A stretch of DNA of 64,000 bases from Posidonia oceanica (lineage: Eukaryota; Streptophyta; Magnoliopsida; Alismatales; Posidoniaceae). The notes beneath the pieces were generated by a model. The model worked only from the letters and a program-made list of their open reading frames with translations. It was not told the DNA's origin and made no database searches. Below are positions 9,401-21,200 of the stretch, piece after piece. Position numbers and translations under genes: made by a program. The stretch lies in NCBI GenBank assembly GCA_037176725.1, contig JAZBRS010000050.1, positions 13,286,001 through 13,350,000 on the forward strand. Direction: 5' to 3'. Every line of letters starts with the position of its first letter. Position 1 is the stretch's first letter.

Positions 9401-12086
9401 GAAGGCCACCCACCTAGGTGGTTTTCGGCCGACCGGAGGGAAGTGGTGACGGCAGGGGGCGGCGGCTGCTGCTGCTGGGGTGGTTCGGGGGCGTCGCCGG
9501 AGGTCCGAGGAAGATGACGGAGCCTCCAGAAGTGAGTTCTATAGCCTAGAATAGGATCTGGTCCGGCCGAGCTCTTACTGTGAAGGCTGAGGTGGGTACG
9601 GCGGTGTGTGGCGTTCCAGGCCAAGACAAGGGCACGGGCGGCTAGGTGGTTGTTCGAGGAACGTGTGGGAGGAAGCGGTAGTGAATTCCACTGAGTGTGG
9701 AGGGAGTTCTGGATGTTTGAAGATTTCGGGCAGAAATGGGACTCAAGTGTTTGTAGTGGAATGCGGTGGCTGTGGGAGGTTTCGTGGTGAGATCTTGGGT
9801 GTTCTGTGAAGGTGGGGTTCTGGTGAATCCAAATGCCAAGTTCGGGGATTTTTTGAGGCTCGTAGTGGTGGGTTTGCAATGAAGAAGATGGTTCTGATGG
9901 AGTTGGGTGCTGAAGCTTTTCAAAGGCAATTTCAGGGGGGATTTCGTGGGGGTTTCTGGCTTTGGAAGTGGAGAAGGGAAGCTGGAGATTCTAGGCTTGA
10001 GGGTGTATCGTGCTAGTCCTGGTTTGAATCCAATTTTTTTGGTTTTTGATCCCTTTTTTTCCATTGATTTCCATGAGGTCTGTGGTCAAAGAAATGGGTT
10101 TCTGCCACCAATGGCAGGGCATGGAGGGGATGGTGGACTTGGAGGTTGGCCACAGGGCATGGTGGGAGGTCGGGAAGTCAAGGTGTCAGCCGGAGTTTGA
10201 AAAAAAGGCATGGGAGGGGGCTGTCGTTTGCATGCTGAGAGAGAGGGAGAAGAATGGAAGAAGAAGAAGAGAAGGAGGGAAGAAGGAGGGGAATTTCGTG
10301 CATGGGCTGTGGGCTTGTGGAAAAAAAAGAAATAAAGAAAGAAGGAAGGAAGGAGGGGAAGAGTTGGGTCAGATGGGCTGGACCAAAAGAAGAAGAGATA
10401 GAAAAGAAAGGGAAGAAGGAAGGAAAAGAAAGAAAGAGGAGAAAGAAGAAGGATAAAAAAGAATAAAATAAAATAAAATGGGAATAAAAATAAAAAGACT
10501 TTAAGGTGATTGCCCAAGTTAGGATTTTTAGATTAGGTTTTTTTAATGGTTGTTTTTAATTAGGATTTTAAGTTTTCTTTTAATTTGCTTCTTGATCTTG
10601 TTTTAAATATTTGTTAAAATTTTTCATTGTTTCTAGTTAGGTTTTCCTTATTAAGTTTTCCTTGTTGAGCTGGGATTTTAATTAGGATTTTTAATGGATT
10701 GTTTTTAAATTAATTAGGGTGAGCTTTAGATTTTTGATTTTAGTCCTTTAGGGTTTTAAGTCTTCTTTTAAATTTGATTTTGTTTGTTAGATTCTTTTAA
10801 TATATATTTTTTTAGTTAAGTTTTTCTTGTTAGGTTTCTAATTAAGTGTTTTCTTCTAATTTTGATTGTTTGTTCTTTTCTTTTTAATTAAGTTTTCAAA
10901 TTGTTTCTTTTAGAATTGTTAAGTTAAGTTTCCCTTTTTTTTTATTACTTGCCTTAGCATTTTAAGTTGTTCTCTTTCTTTCTAGGATTTGTTTTTTGAT
11001 TGTTCTCAGTAGGGTTTTTTACTCTGGCTTGTTTCGATTATATTTTGATTTTTTCTCTGACTTTATAGCATTTTCTCTTTGTTTGTTTTGCGTTTTTTGG
11101 CTTACATTCTTGGTTTTTTGGTTTTAGTTAGATTTAGTTAGGTTTTTGTTTTCAAATGTTTGTTTAATGCTCTTAGTTATTTTTCTTAAGGTTTTGGTTT
11201 GTTTTCCTTTTGTTTTAGGGTTTTGAAGGTTTTTTAAGGGTTTTTTGAAAACTTATTAGAAGGGAGGAAAAGAAAAGGAAAAGGAGTAAGAAAAAGGAGA
11301 AAAGTAGGAATAAAGAAGAAAGGGAGGAGTCGAAAGAATGCAATTTTTAGAAAATCAAAGAAAATGTCAAAAATAGGATAAAAATAGCAATAAGGTTGAG
11401 AAGAGATAGATGCACAAAGGGGACCCACAGCCAGGCAAGAAGAAGAGAGCGAAGGGAGTGAAAAGAAGGAGGATAATCAAGAGAGAGAGAGGAGAGAGAA
11501 AAGAATAATCTAGGAGAATGAAAAGGATAATTTGGGTAAATGAAGGGGTTAGAGGTTTAGAAAAGAGGTGAAATTTGGCGGGTGTGTGGCCTGGGGTCTC
11601 TAGTGTGGGACCTAGCGTTTCGGTTTGGTTTTGGGAAAGTTTTGGAAAGGATTTTGAGGTGTAGAAAAGGGTAGTTCTACCTAGGTTTTCTAGGGTTTTT
11701 AGGAGTGGTTTTGGTTTGAAAGTTTCTAGGATTTTTGGTGGGTTTGTTAAGGCAGGGATGGTGAGTTCTCCTATGGTTTTTGGTTAGTTTTTGGGCTTAG
11801 GAAAGGGGTGTGATTCTAGGTTAAGTTTAGGTTGGTTTTGGAGGGAAGGAGAAAGGGAGAGGTGTGGATTTGGACTTGCATTTGGATGGTTTCAGGTTAA
11901 GGTCTTGGATGGTTTCAGGGTAAGGTTTTTGGGGTTAGAAAATGGGTGTAGTTCTAGGTTTGGTTTTAAGATTTGAGTTGGAGTTTTGATTTGAAAAGAA
12001 GGGTGAAGAGAAATGCGTAATTTTGGGTTTTTCCTAGCCGGCAGAGAGATTTGCCAATTCAGCCTTGTCGAAATGGGGTGTCAACA
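6444..12086 (-). repeat. 5' LTR of element A (5.6 kb)
   Basis: Both ends are exact: the left edge TGTAGTAATCCCGG begins directly after the primer site, and the right edge ends in GGGGTGTCAACA. The order of blocks matches the LTRs of B (34383-40386, 55353-61253): conserved end block, 30-bp array, ATGCAA-rich block, GC-rich block (9076-10260), A/G-rich block, T-rich block (10500-11230) and the G-rich right end. No convincing ORF is present. The long ORFs here come from low-complexity sequence. Confidence 0.9.
7140..7450. repeat. Short 30-bp tandem array in LTR of element A
   Basis: About ten degenerate copies of the unit with core GCACGCAAAACGGTGC. This is the same array that has roughly 30-35 copies in the LTRs of element B. 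Units here are more diverged (GCACGCGAAATGGTGC and similar). Confidence 0.8.
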
Positions 12087-12685
12087 ACCACGGACTGGAC
12101 CGCATCTCCTACCGCTGCCATAACTTTCATGGTTGCAGGGCCTTACTACAGGTTTGGCTAGTGGGACACTTGGAGGCATACATCCTGCACCCACTGAGGA
12201 CAACTTTTGAGACATACTGCAGTAGCGGCCATGCCAAAACAATCAAGAATGTCCGCGAGGAATATGAAAGGCTGGAAAGGCTAACGGATGATACAGTAAC
12301 TTGGCACATCATTCCGTTTGTGGCCGAACCCTTCACTGTCTTCGTTAGTGCCTGCGACAGGAAACTAGTTGTGCTGCCAGGATTTATAGGAGGCGTTGAG
12401 TACCACCCCATCTGGGTGATGCGGCAATTCGGTTTCCAACAGGGTGCCTTTCTCAGTAGTATAGCTTTCGACCTCCTCCGGCTCTACCCACTGAACACAA
12501 TTGCTGCTACAGCGAGGTTGGCCAACCTCTTGCACGATGGTGTGCAATCATCTGACATTGTAGCTGTAAAGGGCTTTGGATGTACTCCTGAGTATCTGAC
12601 TGAAGTGCAAGGGCTCTGGCCCATTAACGAGATCCCACCTGGTGCACCTCTGTTTCCTGACACTAGGAAGTCGAAGAAGGCCTAG
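12087..12685 (+). pseudogene. C-terminal fragment of a plant-mobile-domain-like (DUF7745-type) ORF
   Basis: About 199 codons remain, closed by TAG. From GLDRISYRCHNFHGC onward the protein aligns without gaps to the element B ORF at 44024-42729 (shared EEYERL-RLTDDTVTW, GVEYHPI, QFGFQQ, then CTPEY-TEVQ-LWPI-EIPP). The 5' part is missing because element A inserted here: its LTR ends at 12086 and the next bases continue the codons TAC-CAC-GGA expected at this point. The apparent start in the LTR tail is accidental. The family is related to the aminotransferase-like plant mobile domain, which occurs in transposons and in host silencing proteins such as MAIN/MAIL1; its job in retrotransposons is unknown. 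Unlike B, this copy has no stop in the last 60 codons. Confidence 0.75.
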
Positions 12686-13261
12686 ACTGGCTAGGGCATT
12701 TGTACATCTGCATATCCCATTTTGAGTCTTGCTGTACCTTGATCAGCCTGCTATAAGCGTGTAACCAAGACTTTGTTAATGCAAGGATGTTTTGTGCCAT
12801 TTGCTTATGTGTTTGGTTTGCTTTCCATAACATGATGCATGCATACTCTCACAATCATATCTTCAGCATACTGCTTCAGTTTCGCACATCTAACCCCTCA
12901 GAGCCATGAGGAGGGCACTATCAGATCCTGACAGCATGCAAGCTCAGAAGCAACTACCAACATTCTCAGCGCCAAGGGAAACTACAAGAAGACCCTGCAT
13001 TCCACTTGGATGCCAGAATCTCTGCAGACCAACACCGTCAAGACGAGTAAAGCCACCAAGCGCTCCCGGTTGGATCTTCGCCGGGTTGGTAGCCTTAACT
13101 GCTCGTTTGACAAGCACGTTAGTTTTGTCTATCACTTTTTGATGCCATGGGCATCTTTTTTGCTGCCCTAAGGTATCACATCTCCAGCTGCATCTGAGCT
13201 GACTCGCGTAACTGTCGCGGGCCCATCCGTTTTCTTGCTCCGCCTTCGGATTTTGATGCCC
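12686..13261 (+). other. 3' untranslated region of element X before the array
   Basis: There is no coding signal. The stretch around 13070-13135 (GCTCGTTTGACAA, then GTTTTGTC) is homologous on the nucleotide level to 42360-42430 of element B on the opposite strand. This confirms that the two elements share their 3' region beyond the PMD-like ORF. Confidence 0.6.
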
Positions 13262-14345
13262 CTATATCCTTTGTGGTCGATAAGTCCGAAACTTATCACT
13301 TTTCAACCCTTTGCGGTCGATAAGTCCAAAACTTATCACTATGCAACCCTTTGCGGTCGACAAGTCCGAAACTTATCACTTTTCAACCCTTTGTGGTTGA
13401 TAAGTCCGAAACTTATCACTTTACAACCCTTTGCAGTCGATAAGTCCGAAACTTATCACTTTCTAATCCTTTGCGGTCGATAAGTCTGAAACTTATTAGT
13501 TACCCTTTCGCGGTCGGTGTGTCCAAAACCTATCACCTGTCAGCTTTTCTGTCCGCTTTGATAAGTCTTTGTACTTGTCAATCCTGGTTTTCTGTCTGCT
13601 TTGATAAGTCTTGTACTTATCATTCTTGGTTTTCAGTCCACTTTGACAAGTCTTGTACTTATCAATCCTGGTTTTCTGTTCGCTTTGATAAGTCTTTGTA
13701 CTTATCAATCCTATTTTTCTGTCCGCTTTGATAAGTCTTGTACTTATCAATCCTGGTTTTCTATCCGCTTTGATAAGTCTAGTACTTATCAATCCTGGTT
13801 GCTGTCCGCTTCGATAAGTCTAGTACTTATCAATCCTGGTTTCTGTCTGCTTTGATAAGTCTTTGTACCTATCAATCCTTGTTTTCTGTTTGCTTTGATA
13901 AGTCTTGTACTTATCAATCCTAGTTTCTGTCTGCTTTGATAGTCTTGTACTTATCAATCCTGGTTTCTGTCCGCTTTGATAAGTCTTTGTACTTATCAAT
14001 CTTGGTTTTCTGTCCGCTTTGATAAGTCTTTGTACTTATCAATCCTGGTTTCTGTCCGCTTTGATAGTCTTGTACTTATCAATCCTGGTTTCTGTCCGCT
14101 TTGATAAGTCTAGTACTTATCAATCCTGGTTTCTGTCTGCTTTGATAAGTCCTGTACTTATCAATCCTGATTTCTGTCCGCTTTGATAAGTCTTTGTACT
14201 ATCAATCCTGGTTTTCTGTCTGCTTTAGTAATTCTCTTACTTGTCATTCCCGGTTTTCTTTCTGTTTGATAAGTCTTGTACTTATCACTCCTAGCTCTTT
14301 CCGGTTTGATAAGTCTTGTACTTATCATACCTGGCCCCTTTTTCA
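13262..14345 (+). repeat. Tandem array with GATAAG...CTTATC hairpins (element X)
   Basis: The array has two blocks. 13262-13500 holds about six units of about 44 bp built on GATAAGTCCGAAACTTATC. 13552-14345 holds about 18 units of 41-45 bp built on GATAAGTCTTGTACTTATC, with spacer TTTCTGTCCGCTTT. Each unit carries an inverted repeat GATAAG/CTTATC that can fold as a hairpin. The array corresponds in position and core sequence to that of element B (41676-42310, opposite strand). Tat/Ogre 3' untranslated regions are known to be hypervariable and to seed satellites. Confidence 0.9.
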
Positions 14346-15027
14346 CGGTTGATGGGTTTAGAACCTATAATTTGTTGTGTGCACCTTTTCTTGCTTGCCT
14401 TCTCAGCAGAAAAGATGCCCCCTTTCTTTCACGTAGAATTTTGCCCCTTTTATTCCGCGTCGCTCTAGCCGTTTGCTTGTTTCCTTGGGCGAGGACAAGC
14501 TATCTTTCTTTCCAGGCTGGCAGCCCAAACTGCTCAGTTGACACCCATATAACTGTCCAACTCTTCTTTCGATGCCAAGGGTGCATCGACTGTCCCCTGG
14601 TATCATCCCTGATACCAGGGGCATCTTATTTTGCTGCCTTCGATATCTTCTTTGGTTTGGTAGTCCTAACTACCTGGATGACACCCGTTACCCTATCTGG
14701 CGTCCTCTCTTTGGGCCGATAATCCAAACTATCCGGTGATGAGTCCGTCAACTCATAATCATTCGCATTGCATGCATCGCCCGCATCTCCCCCGTGGAGT
14801 TCAGCGCGGAAAACATTAGTACAGGTTTTACTTTAGCATCAGTCCAGTTGCATTGCATTGCATTGCACTGCATCTGCACTTGCATTTGCATTCACATTGC
14901 AGCAACGAGTCATGATTTTTTGTGTATCCGCCGACTCAAGCCTACAGCAACATTGTGCTCCTACCGGCATCAGGAGGGGTGTCTAGTCAAGCCCTGAGCA
15001 GTGGCCTCGGTCTCCTTGACCTCGCTA
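14346..15027 (+). other. Region between array and polypurine tract (element X)
   Basis: Noncoding. The last 100 bp (14950-15027) align to 40400-40490 of element B in the opposite direction (shared GCTC-TACCGG, GGGGTGTCT, CCCTGAGCAG-GGCCTCG). Short CATTG/CATTTG runs lie at 14850-14900. An ORF on the plus strand (14276-14722) spans the array edge and has no recognisable domain. Confidence 0.5.
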
Positions 15028-15040
15028 AGGGAGGGGCATC
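15028..15040 (+). other. Polypurine tract of element X
   Basis: AGGGAGGGGCATC directly precedes the 3' LTR. The identical tract precedes the 3' LTR of element B (40399-40387, minus strand). It primes plus-strand DNA synthesis. Confidence 0.82.
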
Positions 15041-18000
15041 TATAGACACCCCATTTTCACTGCTTGGAAGATGGTGGACCCTCCTGCAAGCTTGCTCGGA
15101 CTCTAGGCTAGCCAATTTCCACTTAAACCCCATCCAAACCTTAAAGCCTTCCTAAGCCTCAGCCCACACCTAACCCAAGCCAAAATACCAAAAACAGCCT
15201 TTAAACCAACCTTGGGACGTTAGACGCTGGTTGCTACATATACAAGCGTCCAACATTGGACGCACTGCATGCTAGCGTCCAATGCGTCGGCCACAGCAGC
15301 CCTTTGGCTCGCCCTCCGCTGCGCCCAGGGCCGCCCTCTGCCAGCTCTATCACTCACCTCGGACCGCTCAGCCACTTGGCTCGCCCCCGAAGTTGGTGCC
15401 TCACCCGGGTGCTGCCGGTACAGCACGCCACCTGCCCCACTTTCCCGCCGTGCGTTCGTTTGAACGTTTCCAGCCACCCTTTGCCAACCTGCTCTGCGCC
15501 GTGCATGCCACCTCCTCACCTACCGCGACAGTCTCCCAGAGCCCGCTCCCGTGCACGCCACCTCTGGCCACCAACCCTACAACGTGCTCCTGCCATCCCC
15601 TGCCATCTCCTGCCGTCGCCAAACAACCCAAACAAAACTCCAAGAACCCATGATTCCAGACCTCACCACACATTTTCTAGAGAGAAACCGGAGCTTGTGT
15701 GACCTTGAATGAACTCCCACGAACACTCCCCGACCTTCAGCCAAGCTCCCCAGCCCTTCCTTGCACTCAGAGAGCTCGTCGGAGTTTGCCTACTGCCGGT
15801 CGAGTGCAAACACACCTCTCTGTAAGCCACGACCAGGTAGGCTTTCTTCACCCCTAGCTTGTACATGCATGTGGTAGCATCATAAGGTAGTTTTTACATG
15901 TCTTAGCACAGCACACACATCCCCCCGCCTTGGCTTTCTGGCCGTGAGGAGGAGGAGGTGGGTGGAGCAATCCACCCACCCATTTCTGGTGCCGAGCACA
16001 TGGACATGCTCGTTGTCACTCACTCTTGCTTCCTAGCAAGTTAGTTTGAGATTTTTGGCTGATTTGGCCACTGATCTTAGCCGGGAAACTTCCCGACCTG
16101 TTGGACGCACATGCTAGTGTGTCCAACGTTAGACGTGCCCTGAGGCAGCGTCCAACAACTCTGCAGGTCTTTTATTTTATTTTGCTTTATTTTCGCTTTC
16201 ATGTTTCTATGGCTTAGATGCTTCTCTGTGAGTTTACGTTACATGCTTCCTTTTATGCTTACAGATGCCATGGTATGTTTAGTATCAAGTTTTGATCCTA
16301 GTTTGGATCCATGTTCTTGCTTCAGATCATTATGCTGTTTCCCTTTGTTGGACGCTGGAGCACACTGCGTCCTACGTTGGACGCTGGTGTGTCCAGCATC
16401 CTATTGCTCTGCTTGTTTACACTTGCTTCCATGCTTGAGTGTTGCTTTCATTTGAGTTGAATACTTGATCCATGCATGTGTAGCGATGTTTGGGCTCTAT
16501 GCCTACTATTTTCAAGGTTGCAAGTTCCTTTTTAAGGTTGCATGTGGGTTTACATGGGTGTATGCTCCCTTATTTCCTTATACATGCTTCCTAAAATGTT
16601 TTATTTTAGGATACTTGCTTGATATATGTCGTTTGCCTTGGTCTGGCCTGTCTTCAGTGACTTAGATGCATGTTTGAGTGGCCTAAGCTTATTTCTCCAT
16701 GCTTCTGTATGCTTCTGCCTTCCTTTGTGTTGGACGCAGGTACTTCTGGCGTCCTACATAAGACGCAGGTGGTGCTTGCGTCCTACACATTGGTTGCGTC
16801 TTTCCTCATGCATGCTTTGCAAATGTTTTCCTTTTTGGATTTTTATGTGATCCACGTATGCATGCTTAACCCTAGCCCATTTACAGCAACTTAAATGCAT
16901 GCCTTGATGTTCTCTCTATCAGTTTGCATGCATTTCTTTATGCTTCTGTCTGCCCCTTTGTTGGACGCAGAGTGCTCTAGCATCCTATGTTGGATGCTGT
17001 GTACTCTAGTGTCCAACACTCTGCTTTGCTTAAATCATGTTCCATGCTTGCACCATGCCATTAAATCTTTCCTTTGGCTGTTACCTTGATTGCTCTGCAA
17101 GATATACATGTCTTCTACTGCTTTATTGCATTTGCATCGCATTCATACATCTAGAATGCATGTTTTCCAAGACTGCATGGTTTCTGCTGTCTTCCATCTA
17201 TCTATGTTGGACGCTGTCTGGTCCTGCGTCTAACATTGGACGGAGGTCAATGCTGCGTCCAACACTTACAGTTGGCTGAATACCATTTTAAAGCGTCGAT
17301 TTTGTTTCGCTTGCCGCTTTCCACATTTTATTGCCTCCGACACATGCCTTGACACCCATGCATGCTGTCGGACCCCTGTTTTCGGTTTCACACCTTGCAT
17401 CGCCCGCTTTCCCGTGGTTTTCCATGTCGATTTTCTTTCCCTTTTGCATGTCATACACTTGCATCATGTGGTTTTCACTTGGTTTATCGTATCGGTTTTC
17501 TTTCCCCTTTGCATGTCGTACACTTGCATTGCGTGGTTTTATCGGTGTTTTGTTTTATCGCCTGTATCTACATTAGGACAGTGATGCTTACTTTCTGTAG
17601 TTCTTACGAATCAGGGTTCGTTCGGTTCAAAACACAGGCAGCGCTGCTAAGCACATAGGCTGCACGTTTAATTTCCCATACATGACATTCAGGCATTTAG
17701 GCATTAAAGCATTCATAGCATGGCATGGCATCCATCGCCCCCTAGGCGTACAGTTAAAGGCAATCATTGCCGAAATTCCTACAAATGCGAGCGATTAGCC
17801 AAGAAAGACCGATTCCTCGGACGTGTCGGGGGTGCCTAACACCTTCCCCGCACGTAATAGGAGTCCTTACCCTTTCAATGGCCCGTAGTGACCATTTTGC
17901 CCTTGTCCTTGGCACGAGTTATACATTTTGCATAGCATTGCATTCATCGGCATGTTTTCTATGCTTTCCTCGGTTTTCCTCGTCTTTCCGGTAATAGACT

Positions 18001-18114
18001 AGGTGGTGACTCTGTTTTTGTCTTATCTTTGTTTTCCTTCTTCGCGTCGCTATCCGTGAAGACCTCTCTTTCGGACCCTCTTTGGTCTAGATCTGCGGTA
18101 TCAGGCATTCACAG
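15041..18114 (+). repeat. 3' LTR of element X (right end approximate)
   Basis: It starts TATAGACACCCCATTTTCAC, a worn form of TGTTGACACCCCATTTTGAC (seen intact at 63709). It carries six copies of a paired GGACGC/GCGTCC hairpin motif (15219, 16101, 16347, 16729, 16960, 17206). The 3' part (17800-18040) matches the LTRs of A and B in the opposite strand: GGGGGTGCCTAACACCTTCC, then the block with GGTGGTGACTC. The exact right end is not certain; the sequence after about 18114 looks like flanking DNA. Confidence 0.75.
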
Positions 18115-18253
18115 TATGTATAAGCACTGGAATTTATTTCTAGTTTTTAAACTTCATCAGAATTGGTAACAAAGTGCTTCGTTCTAATCATGGTACCAAT
18201 TTAAATGGATGTCATCATTGACAAGGGACTATTGCATTTCTCTTGTATAAGCC

Positions 18254-21200
18254 TGTAGCGATCCCAGTGTTCGGATCGTCCATGCACGTTGCCAAAGCTC
18301 GCGTGCACCGATCGGAATCAGGCTCACTATTAGCGGCTATGTCCGAGAAGGAAGACCTAACTCGAAAACATTTAAAAGAGGGAAAAAGGGAAAGAAGAGA
18401 AGAAGACAAGACAAAATCGGAGTCGCCACCAAGTCTATTAAATCGGAAGACGAGGAAAACCAGGGAAATGCGCGAATAATCGCGCAAAACCAAGCAAAAG
18501 ATGCAATGCAAGGCAATGCAAAAGAAATGAGATGCAAATGAATGCAAATGATGTGGGCAGCATCGGAGCGGCGTTCCAGTGGCTGGAGCGCCCGGAAGAC
18601 AAGCTGCCGGCGCCGGAGAAGACAGGAAGGCCGGCGAGTCGCGGGCGGCACTGGAGGTCTGGAAACTTGCTTCTGAGTGGCGGAAAAGCAGAAGAGGAAG
18701 GAGGGAGAGCTGAGGAGGTGAGAAAATACCTTCTCCCGCGTCTGGAATGTGCTCCCGACCTCCGCAGTATCGGAGTTGGCCGGCGGCGTCTGTCCGGTTG
18801 CAGCGGTGGTCGCCGTGCGCTCGCGGAGGCTGGAATCTTCTCAGGGTGATCCTTCGACGCTCCCTGGACGAAAGGGCGGAGGTTCTGTAGCTCGAGTGAA
18901 GGACCGGCTTTTTTGGGTCCTCAGGTCGCTACCGGAGGTGGGGGGCTCTGTCTGCTGCTCGTCCGATGGAGCGGAGCCCTCCGGGAGGAAGCTGGAGGTC
19001 CGGTGGTAGGTTCTGGGTGCTCAGAAAGGCCGGGAAGAGACTGGAGGGGAAGTTTGGGTTTGGAGCGGATTTCGGACAGGAACTGGTGCAGGTGTTTGTG
19101 GTGGAGCGTTTCGCTTGTGGTGGGGGAGAAGGCTGGAGGCTGGGCGGCTTAGGGAGGTGGTGTCTCGGCGAGTGTCTGGGCGGAGTTTGGGAGGATGTGG
19201 TGGACTGGAGTGCGGGGAATTTCCGAATGGGTCGGCGTTGGGTTCGGTCTGGATTTCAGGCGGTTTCCGGCGGAATGTGGGTTGGTTTCTCTGTGGGAAG
19301 GAAGGGAGAAGTTGCAGGTGGCTTGGGCGAGATTGGGGGGTGAATTCTGGGCTGTTCTTGGGGTGTTCGGGCTCTGGTTCGCTGCGGAAGGAAGAATGGG
19401 AGGTCGGGTGTTCTCTGGTGGATTTCTGGGGAAGAATCGCTCACTCTCTCGCTCGGGATTCCTCTGGAAAAGCTTCCTGGTTTCTTCCAGGATCCACCCT
19501 CTTTTTCTCCTCTCGACTCCTCCTCAAATCAGCTCTGAATTCCCCTCCCTTCTGCCTGGATTCTGATAGCTTCTCTTCTTGGCTTTGCAGGCCTGCGGCA
19601 ATTGAATGCCGAGGAAGGGTGGTGGCAGGAGCACAGACGGAGTTCGGCGCGTGCTCGTCCGGCTCGAGCAAGAGGTGGCAGACCGCTGCAGTGCCGCAGG
19701 CCAGCGGACACTGTAGCAGATGGCAGGCGGGAGAGGGAAGGAGGGAGACGGCGCTGTAGCTGCGGGTCGGGCTGAAGCTTTGAAAAAAAAGGAAAAAAAA
19801 AAAGGGGAAACGGGCCGGTGAGCCCAGTAAGGAAGAAAGGAGAAGATAAAAAGGAAGAAAGAAAGAAAGATGGAAAGAAGGAGGGAAATAAAATAGGAAA
19901 AAATAAGATAAAAATAAATAAAAATATTAGATGACTTGGGTTTAGGTTAGGTGTTTAATTAGATTTTTTAATGACCGTTTTCAGATTAATTAGTGTGTTT
20001 TAGGCTTGATTAGGGTTTTAGGGTTTTCTTTTGTTGTTAATTCATTTTCCACTTGATTAAGTGTTGGTTAAATTCTTTTAAATTGTTTTTAAAATTGTGT
20101 TTTCTTGTTAAGTATTTTAGGATGTTAATTAGGATTTTTAGGATTTATTTTTATATTAATTTGAGTGGGTTCTGGCTTTTAGTTTTAATCTTTTAAGGTT
20201 TTCTCTTCTTAAGTCTTTTGAATTATGTCTTGATCTTTTATTTGTTAATTCTTCTTGATGCTTTTTTTAGTTGGTTTTTTCCTGGTTTGATTAAGTGTTC
20301 TTAAGTCTTTCAACTGTATTTTCTTTTTCCTTTTTAGTTAAGTTTTATGTTGTTTTTTCTTGTGTTTATTAGGTTAAGTCTTTTGCCTCTTTTAATTACT
20401 TGTTTTAGTGTTTGATTTTTAATTCTTCTTTTTAGGGTTTGTTTTTTAATTCTTTTAGTGGGGTTTTTATCTTGGGTAGGTCCTAATTTTATTTCAGTTT
20501 TTTACTTGATTTTACAGTATTTTCTTTTAGTTTGTTTTGCATTTTTTAGTTTGCATGCTTGGTTTTCTTTTTAGCTTGATTTAGTTAAGTTTGAGTTTTT
20601 AATCATTTGTTTAATGTTTTTTAGTTGCTTTTCTTGGAATTCTGATTTGTTTCTTTTATGTTTTGGGGTTTTACAGATTTTTAAGGATTTTTATGGGTTT
20701 TTGCAAAAGAGAGAAGATGGAAAAGGAAGAGAAGAAGAAAAGGGGAAAAAGGAAAATAAAAGGGAAAGAGATAGGTTTGAGGGAAAAGATTTTTAAAATT
20801 CAGGAAAAATGCTAAAAATAAAATAAAAATAGGAATAAGATGGAGAAATGATAGGAGTACAAAGGAGGCCCACAGCCAAGCCAGAGAAAGGGCAAGAAGG
20901 GGATGAAAAGAGAGACGATAATCAGGAGAGAGAGAGGAGAGAGAAAACGATAATCCCGGAGAGAGAAAACGATAATCCAGGCAAAAGGGGGTCTTAGAGG
21001 TCTCGGAAAGGGGTGAAATTTGGCGAGTGTGGGGTCTAGGGTTTCTAGTTCTGGTCCCGGAGTTTTGGTTTGGTTTTGAGGAAGTTTTGGAGGGGTTTTG
21101 AGGTGTAGAAAAAGGGTAGTTTTGCCTAAGTTTCCTAGGGTTTTTGGGAGGGGTCTGGTTTGAGATTTTGCAGGCTTTTTGGTGGGTTTGCTAAGTCATC

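Larger units (their letters stand above)
1..12086 (-). mobile_element. Element A: 5' half of a Tat/Ogre-like Ty3/gypsy retrotransposon
   Basis: The element reads right to left: 5' LTR (12086-6444), primer site (6442-6425), leader, gag, protease with G-patch, then the spacer before reverse transcriptase, where the window ends. The right edge is the reverse complement of the LTR start TGTTGACACCCC. It sits inside the PMD-like ORF of plus-strand element X, so A is the younger insertion. The 5 bp after the LTR (ACCAC, 12087-12091) are the expected target duplication, but the partner copy lies outside the window. The coding part is dead: there are stops in gag (4453, 2405, 2009), a 2-bp insertion near a G run at about 4390 and a 1-bp deletion near 200, judged against the homologous copy B at 45242-54008. 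Confidence 0.88.
12087..18114 (+). mobile_element. Element X: 3' end of a Tat/Ogre-like element, split by element A
   Basis: Plus-strand remnant: PMD-like ORF fragment (12087-12685), untranslated region, hairpin tandem array (13262-14345), polypurine tract (15028-15040) and 3' LTR from 15041. The rest of X should lie to the left of element A, outside the window. The order is the same as in B, but the LTR belongs to a different subfamily (about 3.1 kb, with GGACGC hairpins). The right end at about 18114 is estimated by eye from the U5-like block; no target duplication can be checked. Confidence 0.78.

Noticed and set aside
9076..10517. ORFs of 60-180 codons in the GC- and A/G-rich LTR blocks
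   Set aside because: Low-complexity composition (Pro/Arg or Lys/Glu runs), no domain; homologous blocks in the other LTRs do not keep the frames.
12065..12086. Upstream start of the 206-codon frame at 12065
   Set aside because: These bases are the terminal part of element A's LTR; the frame there is fortuitous.
1..18114. A and X read as one element with two LTRs
   Set aside because: They are on opposite strands, their LTRs belong to different subfamilies, and A's LTR end cuts X's ORF.
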